A stretch of 64,000 bases of DNA, from contig CP043547.1 of NCBI GenBank assembly GCA_009664345.1, positions 620,001-684,000 of the forward strand. Direction: 5' to 3'. This document shows, in pieces, positions 31,793 through 40,675 of this stretch. Position numbers and translations under genes: made by a program. Below the pieces are notes generated by a model that searched no databases, was not told where the DNA came from, and worked only from the letters and a program-made list of their open reading frames with translations. Origin of the DNA: Planctomycetales bacterium 10988. GTDB taxonomy: Bacteria > Planctomycetota > Planctomycetia > Pirellulales > Pb10988. How positions within the stretch are numbered: position 1 is the stretch's first letter; the number at the start of each line of letters is the position of its first letter.

Positions 31793-32953
31793 ATGACTCA
31801 GCAACGAATAGATTTGGTGGGGAAGTACCCAGAGCGAGTGCCAGATGTGGGGATTTCCGGGATCTCGGAAGGGGTTGAGGATGGAGGGGAAGCCAATGAA
31901 GAGGATGATGGTGGAGCCAATGAAAAGGTGTGGGAACTGCTGCTTGATCAGGTGAAGCGGGGGCGAGAGGAGGTTCTGCCGATGATCACGAGTCTGGTGG
32001 CGGGAAGGGATTGCTTGGAGTTCAGAGTGGAGGAAATAGAGGCGATCTTGAAGGGTGCCGAGCGGCTTCTCGACGAGGCACGACACTGGGTGGAAGTGTT
32101 GGCTCGGGCTTCGTTTTTGCCTGTAAATAGTGATGCTAGGGAGCGGCTTGCATGCGGGAACCCGGAGTTTGAGTTCGAGCCGTTTGGGATGTCGGCTCGG
32201 CAGGTGGTTCAAGGCTTGGAGCTTGTTTGCAGGCGATGGAAGGAAGCTCGGGAAAGCTCGTTGCTCTCGGATGGGGAGAATACAGCAGGCCCGAGCGCCG
32301 CAGTGGCTGCTCAGGTCTTGGTTGAGATCACCCGGCTTTCGCAGGGGTTGAAGGTGTTCCAGGCGGTGCTGGAGTTCCGAAGCCCTCACCCGAATATCGA
32401 CTACCGCGAGGCAGACCCTTGGGGGGTCGGGAAGGAGAATGCCACGCACTTCAAAGCTTGGGGCCTTTCTCTCCTCCCTCCGGTGAAGATCGCGACGCAG
32501 AAGCGACCCGATGCCGACGCATTGGTGGCGACGTGGCTTATCCAGCGTACTTCGTCGTTCTCCACCCCCTGTCTTGTCGAGTTCGTGTCGAGGAGTCTGA
32601 GCCCTCGAAAGTTCGAAAATTATCATGCCTTGATCGAGGTGGGGAAGGTTTTTGATCCTCGGCGGAAACACTTCGATTCCAATCACAGGCTGACTTTCAG
32701 CCCCGATGAGGAGTGTGCCACCAGTCTGGTGGGAAGGCACGTATCCGCATCCAGCCCTGAAATAAAGAAACTGATTGAGTTGATTCGGGCGGGTGACAGG
32801 ATTGCCGGAAGGCAGACTTCTTCGGCCTATCAACAGAGTGCCTCGAACGGGCTGCATGCCTTGATCGCCTGTGCGAGGACGTATAGCCAGGGTGACCAGA
32901 TGCTCTATCAAAGCCTCGCCGCCTATCTCGATGCTCGATATTCCTCGATTTAG
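31793..32953 (+). CDS. Hypothetical protein with MYG1/DHH-like motif
   Basis: The product is 386 residues from ATG 31793, preceded by GAAGGAG at good spacing; a longer frame upstream is less likely. The N-terminal half is acidic and helical. The second half contains KRPDADALVATWL and then EVGKVFDPRRKHFDSNHR. This recalls the paired motifs of MYG1/UPF0160 and related DHH-type metal-dependent hydrolases (HADDAL..., DVG..YDP....DHH), but the second His-His is replaced by Asn-His and the family length is not matched. No signal peptide or membrane segment is seen. The gene is followed 206 bp later by a sigma-like gene on the same strand. Function is unknown; the enzyme link is only a motif resemblance. 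Confidence 0.6.
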   Translation: MTQQRIDLVGKYPERVPDVGISGISEGVEDGGEANEEDDGGANEKVWELLLDQVKRGREEVLPMITSLVAGRDCLEFRVEEIEAILKGAERLLDEARHWVEVLARASFLPVNSDARERLACGNPEFEFEPFGMSARQVVQGLELVCRRWKEARESSLLSDGENTAGPSAAVAAQVLVEITRLSQGLKVFQAVLEFRSPHPNIDYREADPWGVGKENATHFKAWGLSLLPPVKIATQKRPDADALVATWLIQRTSSFSTPCLVEFVSRSLSPRKFENYHALIEVGKVFDPRRKHFDSNHRLTFSPDEECATSLVGRHVSASSPEIKKLIELIRAGDRIAGRQTSSAYQQSASNGLHALIACARTYSQGDQMLYQSLAAYLDARYSSI

Positions 32954-33113
32954 AGCGTGTCTCGCTCACACCTCCTCGTCTGCTAATTCTGGCCAGAAAA
33001 CGCGTCAAGTAAGGTGTTGGCGTTGGGTTACCCATCCGTGGTGCCCCGCCGACAGGAACCTTTTCGATGAGAAGGTTTTGCCAGTGTCCTCGCACGAGCG
33101 GGGGCGGTTGTGT

Positions 33114-33153
33114 TTCTTTCGCAGCCGCCTTCGTGGCGGCCTAGCCTGCGAGG
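33114..33153 (+). promoter_or_regulatory. Stable hairpin in leader of sigma-like gene
   Basis: GCCGCC, TTCG-type loop and GGCGGC form a tight hairpin around 33124-33140. Outer bases CGCAG/CTGCG at about 33120 and 33146 can extend it. It ends about 10-20 bases before the ATG at 33160, so it could restrict ribosome access. There is no U-run, so it is not a normal terminator. Confidence 0.3.
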
Positions 33154-33159
33154 TTCACC

Positions 33160-33840
33160 ATGAACACCTTGACTTGTACTGCTGAGACTTCGACTCGTTC
33201 TGCCCTTCAAAATTCCACTCCCTGCTGGCATCCCGAGTTTCTCGCCATGCTGCCGAAGATCGAGAATCACGCCCGGATCGCGTTTCGGTACCTCCAGGGC
33301 GACGACCGCGAAGAAGCGATCCAAGAGGTCCTTTGTCATTGCTGCTCGGCCTTTGCTCGGTTGGTCGAGCGGGGCAAGGCAGGCTCGGCCATCTGGAGCA
33401 CGCTGGCCAAGTACGCCGTGGCCCAATTCCGGACGGGTCGCCGGGTCGGGACTTCGCTGAATGTCCGTGATGTGTCTTCTCCCCATTGCCAACAGCGGAA
33501 GGGTGTCCGGCTGCGAAGCTTGGCTGTCGAAGAAGAACGCGAGGGGTCTTGCTGGAGGGAGATGCTGGTGGAAGACAAAAAAGCTCCTCCGTCGGAGATC
33601 GCCGCCAGCCGACTGGATTTCTCGGCCTGGCTCAAAAGCTTGAGTCGACGTATCCGCCGGATCGCCGTCCAGCTGAGCCTTGGTCGTACCACCGAGGAAG
33701 TCGCTCGCCGGTTCCGACTTTCGAAGGGCCGCATCAGCCAAATCCGCCGAGAACTCGAACGCTCCTGGAAGGCCTTTCAAGGAGAGCTCGGAGGCGAAGT
33801 CTCTGCCTATCCTGCGAAGTCGGCGGTGGCTCCTGCCTGA
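33160..33840 (+). CDS. Sigma-70-like RNA polymerase sigma factor/HTH protein
   Basis: The 226-residue protein has an N-terminal region resembling sigma region 2 (YLQGDDREEAIQEVLCHCC, about residues 45-65). Its C-terminal helix-turn-helix resembles region 4 (TTEEVARRFRLSKGRISQIRREL, about 180-205). The length and arrangement fit the small, divergent sigma-like proteins that are abundant in planctomycetes. It would direct RNA polymerase to a restricted promoter set; targets cannot be read from the sequence. The start is the ATG after GCGAGG at about 10 bases. The GC-rich codon use makes long antisense frames, which are shadows. No anti-sigma gene is adjacent. Confidence 0.65.
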   Translation: MNTLTCTAETSTRSALQNSTPCWHPEFLAMLPKIENHARIAFRYLQGDDREEAIQEVLCHCCSAFARLVERGKAGSAIWSTLAKYAVAQFRTGRRVGTSLNVRDVSSPHCQQRKGVRLRSLAVEEEREGSCWREMLVEDKKAPPSEIAASRLDFSAWLKSLSRRIRRIAVQLSLGRTTEEVARRFRLSKGRISQIRRELERSWKAFQGELGGEVSAYPAKSAVAPA

Positions 33841-34633
33841 ATGGGGCACCCTTCCTTTCGCTGCTTTGATCGACACCTGGGAGGCTCGGGTGGAGCCTCT
33901 TGGGTATTTTTTAGCTATCAGAAGGTGCGAGGGAGACTCTCACAAAAGCAAACGAAAATCGATGGGACGGACCGGATTGGAGGGGACAAGATCGCTTCGG
34001 GCTCCCTTGGCCGGGCGGGGTCACATCTACCCTGGTGGAAAGTTCGCAAGAGTAAGCGAAAACAAACGGTCGATATCTCGACATTTCGAGCCCCGGTAGC
34101 ATACGCAGAGTGTCCACGAACGAGTAGAAAACGACTTGGTCAGAGCCTGATTCTTGAGTCCGGTCTACGAGGAAGAGTAACAGACCATCACTTTTTCCCT
34201 GGTTTTAAGGGGTTTTTGCAGAAAGAAGGGTGTTGGAGGAGCCGGTTCCCCGAAGTGAGGAGCACATATCGACGTCCATAGAAGCCCAACCAGAGGTCAT
34301 CCCACTTCATGGACAGAGCAGAGTGAAAAATTGTTTCCGGACACGGAGTGTCGGGCAATATTGGGCCAACGGTCCCTCCTTTTTTCAATTTATCGTCGCC
34401 TGGGTGACCGAAAAAAAGTACTTAGACCCGCGCGGAGTAAGAGTGGTTTTCTTTCGGAAGGGGTCTAGGGTGCCCTCCCCTTTTTCACCAACCACTCATC
34501 CAGCGTCCCCATTCCAGACTTGAATTCTCACCGAGAAAGCCTTCCCGAACGGCTATGATTAGGTTCGTTCTCCACCTGCCTCTTCGCGGGTGGAGGATTC
34601 CCTTGGCGATCACCATTCAGGTAGAGGGTCAAG
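33841..34633. other. Region without a convincing gene
   Basis: Open frames here (longest about 146 codons on plus) have basic, low-complexity translations and no recognisable domain. A 7-8 bp inverted repeat CTCCACC...GGTGGAG at about 34572-34595 could form a hairpin downstream of the leftward regulator gene, but it lacks a U-run. Confidence 0.45.
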
Positions 34634-35401
34634 TTACGTCTTTACTTCTCGGTAGAGCGCTAAGATGACCCCTACGATCTCTCCAATCTCCACAATTTCC
34701 TCGCCGGGCGTGCTTGCAGGGAGAGGCTTTGATCTTTCAGGTAAATCCTGAATCCGGAGCATTCTTGGTGTCTCCGACCTATCAGAAGCACTCGATTGAC
34801 GTTGGAAGTCACGCGTCGATTCGGCGACCGACTTGATCGTTAGCTTCGGCTTAATTCCAGCATCCTCGACCTTCAGCACCCTGAGTCCCAAGTGGTAGCC
34901 CTCCTCGGATGGGGATCGATAAACACAAATTTTGTTGTGTAGATACAGCGGGGATTTTTGCCAGATCTGTTTGTCACTCTCGATGATCAGAGAATCACCA
35001 GGCTCCACTTGGATCCATTGGACCCATTCAGGGGGGACCACAAGCTGCGCGTTCACGAGATAGACACTTCCCGCCTGCCGTGGTTTACAAAGGGCCGCCC
35101 GCTTCTCGATCAAGTCGAAATGCTCTTCCGGAGGACCTGGCAAGAGGCTACTCGCCATGGGAACTAGCTCGTCGTTTGAAGTTTCTAGCAGGGGGAAGGG
35201 TTCCCCCTTTCCGATCAGGAGCCAGTTTGCATCTACCCCTGTATGTTCAACTAGGGCTTGCAAAAAGCCGAACGAGGGAAGTCGTTGATTATTGACCACT
35301 CCAGAAATGCTGGATTGCGTAATGCCTAAGGCATTTGCAGCCTCCTGCTGTCCTTGCCATTTTTTCTTGAGGATTCTGTGGATACGTTCGCCGGGTGTCA
35401 T
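34634..35401 (-). CDS. XRE-family regulator with S24-like C-terminal domain
   Basis: The product is 255 residues from ATG 35401 (a TTG at 35419 would add six). Residues 1-65 form an XRE helix-turn-helix (NALGITQSSISGVVNNQRLPS, followed by WLLIGKGEPF), as in phage CI-type repressors. The C-terminal half has the LVPMAS start and EPGDSLIIES strand typical of S24/LexA-fold domains. I do not see a clear Ser-Lys self-cleavage pair, so it may sense a signal without self-cleavage. It is divergent from the helicase-like gene at 35605 and has its own strong promoter. Likely a repressor of a mobile-element or lysogeny-type switch. Confidence 0.75.
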   Translation of the reverse strand: MTPGERIHRILKKKWQGQQEAANALGITQSSISGVVNNQRLPSFGFLQALVEHTGVDANWLLIGKGEPFPLLETSNDELVPMASSLLPGPPEEHFDLIEKRAALCKPRQAGSVYLVNAQLVVPPEWVQWIQVEPGDSLIIESDKQIWQKSPLYLHNKICVYRSPSEEGYHLGLRVLKVEDAGIKPKLTIKSVAESTRDFQRQSSASDRSETPRMLRIQDLPERSKPLPASTPGEEIVEIGEIVGVILALYREVKT

Positions 35402-35459
35402 AGGTAGCCAGGTCCTCAAGAAAAAGATTCAGAGAAGGTTGAGTAAAATCTGATTTGCG

Positions 35460-35488
35460 ATAATAATATTCAAAATAAGATAAGTCAA
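35460..35488 (-). promoter_or_regulatory. Sigma-70-type promoter for the XRE/S24 regulator
   Basis: On the minus strand TTGACT (35488-35483) and TATTAT (35465-35460) are separated by exactly 17 bases. The inferred start site lies about 50 bases before ATG 35401. This is the best consensus-like promoter noticed in the window. Confidence 0.6.
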
Positions 35489-35604
35489 GAGATCAAGCAA
35501 ATGGTCTCGGTTCTAAGATGCGGTCTCCCTTCGCGGCCTGGGATGGAGCGAAGAGTTTCTAGGTTTATATCAGGCGTATTCTCCCAACTTGGAGGCTAAA
35601 GGTA

Positions 35605-36681
35605 ATGAGCGACACCCCCACTGGCGAACATTCGATTGAACTTCAGAGGAATGGAAAATGCCTACGAATCACGGATGAGCAGCTCGAAAGGCTGAAAGAC
35701 TTCAAAGTCCCTAGGCACGTCGCGGTAGACGAGCCGGACATCGATCCTCAGGTAAGAAGCGAGAGCATCTCGTTACTGAAATCACCGGAAGGTTTTCGAA
35801 TCGCAAATATCGGCATGGCCCGAGTGCTCGAAGAACGCAGTCGACGAAGGGAAAAAGCAGTTCAAATTAGGGTTCCCCAATATTTCGCTCGCCTTCCGCG
35901 ACCGTCGAACCGGGAGAAATTAAGGTATCCTGCGCTTTGTGATTTCGCTTGTGGTCGGGAGCATGGTTTGATCCAAATTCCAGATGGCTTTGATGAGACT
36001 TTGATTGTCGAGGACCTTGCAACCGCCTATCCAAGGAAAAAGATCATCGTACTTCATTCCAATCAAGAGAGAGTCAAGACAGCTGCCCTCAAAATGCGGG
36101 AAAGATGCACCACGCCCCAGGCTCGGAGAGAAATCCGCTATACATTCGTCGGACAACCGATTCATTTAGGGGAAGACGAAGAGAGCCCTCAAATTATTTT
36201 CTCAACGTATCTCGCGGCAGGAGGTTTGGACTTCAGTACAAGCGATATTGTTCTTTTCCTCGACGCAAAACAATGTACTCATCAACATGCGCAACTAGCC
36301 CTAAGTGCAGTCGATGCCCGATTTCGATTGTTTGGAATTCTTCGAGAAAGTTCGGTGCCATCCCTCTATGAGGAGGCAAGACTCTTCGCTGACTTTGGGG
36401 CGGACCGAATCCATCTACTTGAAGGTGGATTCACCCGACGGCCCATCCATGTCCGGTGGATCGACAATCGGCAAAAGTCCATAAAGCTTCGGAGAGAAAC
36501 CCCAGAGTTTGATTATCGATGTATATGGCATAACGAGCGAAGAAACGTGCAATCGCCAACCTAGCGAAAAGCCTCTCTGAATTCAATCGCTCAAAAGAAG
36601 CCAGGTTTCTCAGTGGTACAATCCTGGTCGATCGGCTGGAGCATGCAATCGCGCTCGGAAAAAAACTCCCTGATTGGCCAC
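35605..36681 (+). pseudogene. Helicase-like gene, frameshifted and cut by IS630
   Basis: The first frame (35605-36564, 319 residues) starts at ATG after TTGGAGG. It contains KKIIVLHSNQERV and IIFSTYLAAGGLDFSTSDIVLFLDA, which resemble the C-terminal lobe of superfamily 2 helicases. No Walker A is visible. From about 36534 a coding-like translation continues in the next frame (RAKKRAIANLAKSLSEFNRS to KKLPDWPLVL), and it breaks at the IS630 left end at 36682. So the gene carries a one-base frameshift and has lost its 3' part. It is divergent from the XRE/S24 regulator, which may control it. The helicase relation is tentative. Confidence 0.5.
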
Positions 36682-36764
36682 TAGTGCTTCGTCAGGATTC
36701 AAAAGTGGGGTTTTCCATCTGGTGGAAAGAGAGGAAACTGCGTGGCACTCAGGGAGGAGATTCT

Positions 36765-37208
36765 ATGCAAAAGAAATACGTGGTTCGACTGTCGAAGAGT
36801 GAACGTGAACGTCTGACAGATGTCTGTAGGAAACTGAAGGGGTCCTCGCAACAAGTGAGGCGTGCTCAGATTTTGTTGAAAGCAGATGTCCGCGGTCCTA
36901 ACTGGACGGACGCCAGGATTGCCGAAGCGTTCGGCTGTCGTGTGCAGACGGTTGAGAACCTGCGGAAGCGTTTGGTCACCGAGGGATTTGAGATTGCTCT
37001 TTCCGGGAAGCCTCGCGAGTCGCCTCCGAGAAAGAAAGTTCTTGACGGAAAACAAGAAGCAAAGGTGATTGCTCTGCGATTGGGAAAGCCGCCGGAAGGC
37101 TATGCGAGCTGGTCGCTTCGCCTGCTGGCAGAACAGGTGGTAGAGCTCGGCCTGGTCGATTCGATCAGTCACGAAACCGTCCGCCAGACCCTTAAAAAAA
37201 CGGGATGA
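36765..37208 (+). CDS. IS630 transposase, N-terminal frame (ORFA)
   Basis: The 147-residue product starts at ATG 36765 with GGGAGGAG upstream. It contains the helix-turn-helix DNA-binding region (TDARIAEAFGCRVQTVENL) and a second HTH (SHETVRQTLKK) of IS630 transposases. The frame ends in an A7 run (37194-37200) and overlaps ORFB by ATGA. The A7 is a typical slippery site for a -1 ribosomal frameshift that would produce the fused active transposase. Confidence 0.85.
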   Translation: MQKKYVVRLSKSERERLTDVCRKLKGSSQQVRRAQILLKADVRGPNWTDARIAEAFGCRVQTVENLRKRLVTEGFEIALSGKPRESPPRKKVLDGKQEAKVIALRLGKPPEGYASWSLRLLAEQVVELGLVDSISHETVRQTLKKTG

Positions 37209-37900
37209 CCCAACGCAAGGTCCAGTACTGGGTGATCCCTCCGGGTGCCGATGCCGAATTCATTGCGTCGATGGAAGAAGTGCTGGATACCTACGAAGAA
37301 CCTTACCACAGCGATTATCCGGTGCTGTGCATGGATGAACAACCCGTTCAGCTTCACCAGGAAATCCGTCGGCCGATCCCGGCCACCCGGAGACATGCTC
37401 GTCGTGTCGACTACGAATACGAACGTTGCGGAACGGCCAGCGTCTTCATGTTCACCGAACCGCTCTCAGGCTGGCGCGAAGTCCGCGTTCGCGATCGACG
37501 TACCAAAGTGGACTGGGCCATGGAAATAAAACGACTTCTGACAACACGGTATCGCTCCGCCCGAAAGGTGATCCTGGTCTGCGATCATCTGAACACGCAC
37601 ACCCAAGGAGCCTTTTACGAAACGTTTCCGGCCGAGGAAGCTCGTCGCTTGGTCAGACGGATTGAATTTCGCCGGACGCCAAAGCACGGAAGCTGGCTCA
37701 ACATTGCCGAAAACGAACTGAGCACGATGACCCGGCAGTGCGTGAGCGGTCGTCGCTTCGAATCCGTCCAGCGCCTGCGAACGGAAACCAAGGCCTGGTC
37801 CGACCCCTCCAATAAAAAACAACGCACGGTGGACTGGCAATTCCAAGTCACAGACGCCCGAATCAAACTGAAGTCGCTCTACCCAAAAAGTAAATCCTGA
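37205..37900 (+). CDS. IS630 transposase, catalytic frame (ORFB)
   Basis: This 231-residue DDE domain lies in the -1 frame relative to ORFA. The catalytic acids are visible as CMDEQPVQ, VCDHLNTH and IAENELS. It overlaps the ORFA stop (ATGA), so it could be made by coupled initiation or, more likely, by frameshift fusion at the A7 run. Confidence 0.85.
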   Translation: MTQRKVQYWVIPPGADAEFIASMEEVLDTYEEPYHSDYPVLCMDEQPVQLHQEIRRPIPATRRHARRVDYEYERCGTASVFMFTEPLSGWREVRVRDRRTKVDWAMEIKRLLTTRYRSARKVILVCDHLNTHTQGAFYETFPAEEARRLVRRIEFRRTPKHGSWLNIAENELSTMTRQCVSGRRFESVQRLRTETKAWSDPSNKKQRTVDWQFQVTDARIKLKSLYPKSKS

Positions 37901-37907
37901 CACAGCA

Positions 37908-38853
37908 CTAGGCTTTGTCTGAAAAGGTTAGGCGATGATTAACTTCAAGTAGCGTTGAATGATCGCCAGTTTGAGCATGCCGGCATAGTTGAGGGCGGTT
38001 TTCTCGAAGCGTGCGAAGACGCGGCGGCATTCTTTCAGCCAGCCGATGACGCGCTCGATGAGGTTGCGGCAGCGGTATTGAGCGGGATCGAACTCGGCCG
38101 CTCGCCGGTTTCGCTCGCTCGATTTGGAGGGGATCACCGGAGTGATTCCCTGCGACTCCAGGAGCTCGTCGATCCAATCTGCTCGGTAGGCTTTATCGCC
38201 CGCCAGCCGCATCGGCCAGGCCAGCGGTTGGCCGCACGAGTCGATCAACTCCTCCTCGGCACGTTCGAGCAACGGCTCCAGCGCGGTGCTCTCATGGGCT
38301 TGTCCGGCAGTGAGATGGAAGGCCAGCGGATGTCCCTGCCCGTCGCACAGGAGGTGGATTTTCGTGGAAAAACCCCCGCGAGAACGGCCTAAGGCGTGGT
38401 CGCTTGGCTCGTGCGGGTCGCTTTTTTGCCGCCGCCTGCCGCACAGCGATGGGCTCGGACGGAGGTCCCGTCGACGCACCACAGTTCGCCCTCGATCGCC
38501 CCGGTATCGAGGTAGGCCGCTCGCAACCGATCGAGAATCTGGTCGAGCGTCCCGTCGGCATTCCAGGCATTGAAGCGGTGATAAATCGTCTGCCACGGGC
38601 CGTACTCCGCGGGGAGGTCTCACCAAGGAGACCCGGTCCGCAAGACCCACAAAATGGCGTTGATCACCTGACGTCGATCCTTCGGCGGCCGCCCGGTCCG
38701 TTGGGGTTGGGGGAACAGATCGTGGATACATTCCCACTGATCGTCGGTCAGTTGATGGCGTGGCATAAGAACCTCCTTGGCGAAAGAAACGGGTTCCTTC
38801 CAGTCTGCAAAAGTGCGAACAGAGATGCAAGTACCTTTTCAGACAGAGCCTAG
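37908..38853 (-). mobile_element. IS5-family element, copy 1 (outer pair), inactivated
   Basis: The ends match each other as inverted repeats (TAGGCTTTGTCTGAAAAGG and, at the other end, TAGGCTCTGTCTGAAAAGG) and are flanked by CTAG on both sides (37908-37911 and 38850-38853). It is nearly identical to the copy at 62574-63519 and lies in the same orientation. It inserted into the CTAG at the right end of the IS630. Confidence 0.87.
37928..38766 (-). pseudogene. IS5-family transposase, copy 1, nonsense mutation in ORFA
   Basis: ORFA should run from ATG 38766 (MPRHQLTDDQW) as in the intact copy. A CGA to TGA change at 38622-38620 stops it after GSPW. The catalytic ORFB frame (FSTKIHLLCDGQG through VIGWLKECRRVFARF) is open. 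Because the fused product needs ORFA, this copy is probably dead unless it is supplied in trans by the copy at 62.6 kb. Confidence 0.82.
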
Positions 38854-39491
38854 CAAGCGAACACCCCGAGAAGCTTGCTGAGTTAAAAGATCTTTTTGAT
38901 AAAGCAGCTGAAGAGTATGGAGTGTATCCACTTGATGACCGTGGAACAGCTCAATTAGCCAGTCCCAAGCCAACCCCTTCCGATCCGAATCGGAAACATT
39001 TTACTTTTTATCCTGGTGCAATCCGCCTACCCGAGACAGCTTCTCCAAACACCAAGAACAAATCGCATTCAATCGTCGCAACCATTGTGATGCCTGAAGA
39101 AGGGGGAGATGGCGTAATTGTCGCCCTTGGAGGACAATCCGCAGGCTATGCATTTTATGTCAAAGATCGAAGACTTGTTTATCATTACAATTGGTTCGAA
39201 GAGGAACGTACAGAAGTGGTTTCTAGTGAATCGCTTCCCGTAGGATAATCAACGGTAAGCATGGAATTTAACTACGCAAGGAAAGGTGAGACTGGGAAAG
39301 GAGGAACGATCAAACTTTACATTGATAGTCAGGAAGTCGGGACCGGCATGATCGAAAAAACTGTCGTCGCTCGCTTTGGTATCGATACCTTTGGCATCGG
39401 TGAAGATAGTGGCTCCCCTGTCGTCAGTACTTATCGGCCTCCGAATAAATTCCAGGGGACAATCGAAAAAGTAGTTTTTGAATTAAAGTGA
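38854..39491 (+). pseudogene. Arylsulfatase C-terminal fragment, truncated by IS and interrupted by a stop
   Basis: Directly after the IS5 element the frame reads ASEHPEKLAELKDLFDKAAE..., continues to a TAA at 39249-39251, and resumes in the same frame to 39491 (MEFNYARKGETGKGG to KVVFELK). It resembles the C-terminal lectin-like part of the intact sulfatase at 58594-61014 (compare DTFGIGEDSGSPV with LDIGEDTGTPI). The stop would be AAA to TAA in the ancestral gene. The catalytic N-terminus is gone. It is a relic, not a working enzyme. Confidence 0.8.
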
Positions 39492-39649
39492 CTTTCTTTT
39501 TTAGTATTGATGAGAATCTAGCGAAATAACTTGCTTGGCACTCACTACAGTCGGTATCTTAACAGTTGCTTGAATAAAGTAGGCCATCAACGGTTGGTCG
39601 TAGATGGTGCCATCCCTCACCCCCTCGCTCCCCACCAAGAGGAACCATT

Positions 39650-40537
39650 ATGGATCGCAAAGAAGCATCCCAATTTGATCAAAAAGTGCTCGATCTGTAC
39701 GACGATTATGCCCATGGGAGGCTCAGCCGTCGCGATTATATTAAAGGGCTAAGTGCGTTTGCTGTCGGCGGATTGACGGTAGAGGCCTTGCTTTCCAGCC
39801 TCAGTCCGAATTATAGCTGGGCTGAGCAGGTGAAATCAGACGATCCGCGAATCACCGCCGAGATGGTGACATACCAATCTCCAAACGGGGCGGGTGAAAT
39901 GAAAGGTCTTTTGGCAAAACCCGCCAAAGGAAACAAATTTCCCGCTGTCCTTGTGATCCACGAAAACCGCGGGTTAAATCCTTACATTGAAGATGTCGCT
40001 CGACGATTAGCGGTCGATGGGTTTCTCGCACTCGCTCCAGATGCCTTGACTCCACTCGGAGGTTATCCAGGCAATGACGATGAAGGTCGCTCGATGCAGG
40101 CCAAACGCGATAGCGAAGAGATGACAGAGGACTTCATCGCAGCGGCTAAATGGCTCGACAAGCATCCGAACTCAACCGGAAAGGTCGGGGCGGTCGGCTT
40201 CTGTTTCGGAGGGGGAATGGTCTATCAATTGGCGGTTCGGATTCCAAACGTGATCGATGCGGCGGTTCCCTTCTATGGTCGGCAACCGGACCTCGCCGAC
40301 GTGCCCAAGATCACCGCCCCGCTTTTAATTCATAATGCCGAACTCGACCGGCGTATCCTGGCCGGGGCCAACCCCTTCGAGCAGGCCCTCGAAGAACACG
40401 ATAAATCCTTCGAAGCTTTTGTTTATGAAGAAGCCAATCACGGCTTTCACAACGACACGACCCCTCGCTACGACGACGAAGCCGCCAAGCTCGCTTGGAA
40501 ACGAACCATCGCCTTCTTCAAAGAAAACCTGATGTAA
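39650..40537 (+). CDS. Dienelactone hydrolase family protein with Tat signal
   Basis: The 295-residue alpha/beta hydrolase starts at ATG 39650 behind AGAGGAACC. The N-terminus carries a twin-arginine motif SRRDYIKGL followed by a hydrophobic stretch (about residues 25-50), so export by Tat is expected. The hydrolase fold shows HENRG (about residue 103), the nucleophile elbow GFCFGGG with Cys 185, and the closing His in [10 protein letters not shown]. Cys as nucleophile is characteristic of dienelactone hydrolases. The physiological substrate is unknown; many Tat-exported planctomycete members are annotated only by fold. An intrinsic terminator follows. Confidence 0.85.
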   Translation: MDRKEASQFDQKVLDLYDDYAHGRLSRRDYIKGLSAFAVGGLTVEALLSSLSPNYSWAEQVKSDDPRITAEMVTYQSPNGAGEMKGLLAKPAKGNKFPAVLVIHENRGLNPYIEDVARRLAVDGFLALAPDALTPLGGYPGNDDEGRSMQAKRDSEEMTEDFIAAAKWLDKHPNSTGKVGAVGFCFGGGMVYQLAVRIPNVIDAAVPFYGRQPDLADVPKITAPLLIHNAELDRRILAGANPFEQALEEHDKSFEAFVYEEANHGFHNDTTPRYDDEAAKLAWKRTIAFFKENLM

Positions 40538-40585
40538 GAAATTTGAAAAAAGAAGCTTTAGGTCGAATCAGTCACTCACAAAAAA

Positions 40586-40623
40586 AGCCCGAAGGTACCA
40601 AACACGGAACCTTCGGGCTTTTC
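40586..40623 (+). terminator. Intrinsic terminator after dienelactone hydrolase gene
   Basis: AGCCCGAAGGT (40586-40596) pairs with ACCTTCGGGCT (40609-40619), followed by TTTTC. An A-run precedes the stem, so it may work in both directions. Confidence 0.8.
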
Positions 40624-40627
40624 ATTT

Positions 40628-40675
40628 AGTAGCGGTGCAGGGACTCGAACCCCGGACACGCGGATTATAATACTA
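40628..40675 (-). other. tRNA 3' fragment, putative second att site
   Basis: On the minus strand a 3' anticodon stem (TCCGC), a variable loop, a T-arm CGGGG-TTCGAGT-CCCTG and an acceptor strand CACCGCT plus A can be read. The D-arm and 5' acceptor strand are missing above 40675. The break is in the anticodon loop, as in the tRNA-Pro fragment at 549. Isotype is uncertain, and no integrase gene is adjacent. Confidence 0.6.

Larger units (their letters stand above)
36682..37910 (+). mobile_element. IS630-family insertion sequence, complete
   Basis: Terminal inverted repeats match: left TAGTGCTTCGTCAGGATT, and right (reverse complement) TAGTGCTGTGTCAGGATT. TA flanks both ends, as expected for IS630 target duplication. 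It holds two overlapping transposase frames. It interrupts the helicase-like gene, and an IS5-family element has inserted directly into the CTAG at its right end. Confidence 0.88.

Noticed and set aside
33028-33876. 282-codon minus frame opposite the sigma-like gene
   Set aside because: The translation is Arg/Pro-rich without domains. It is an antisense shadow of a GC-rich coding sequence with a clear HTH on the plus strand.
33841-34281. 146-codon plus frame
   Set aside because: There is no ribosome site, the composition is basic low complexity, and no family is recognised; overlapping frames are equally open.
34571-34599. Hairpin as terminator of the XRE/S24 regulator
   Set aside because: The stem is good but there is no T-run on the minus strand, so it is mentioned only as a possible structure.
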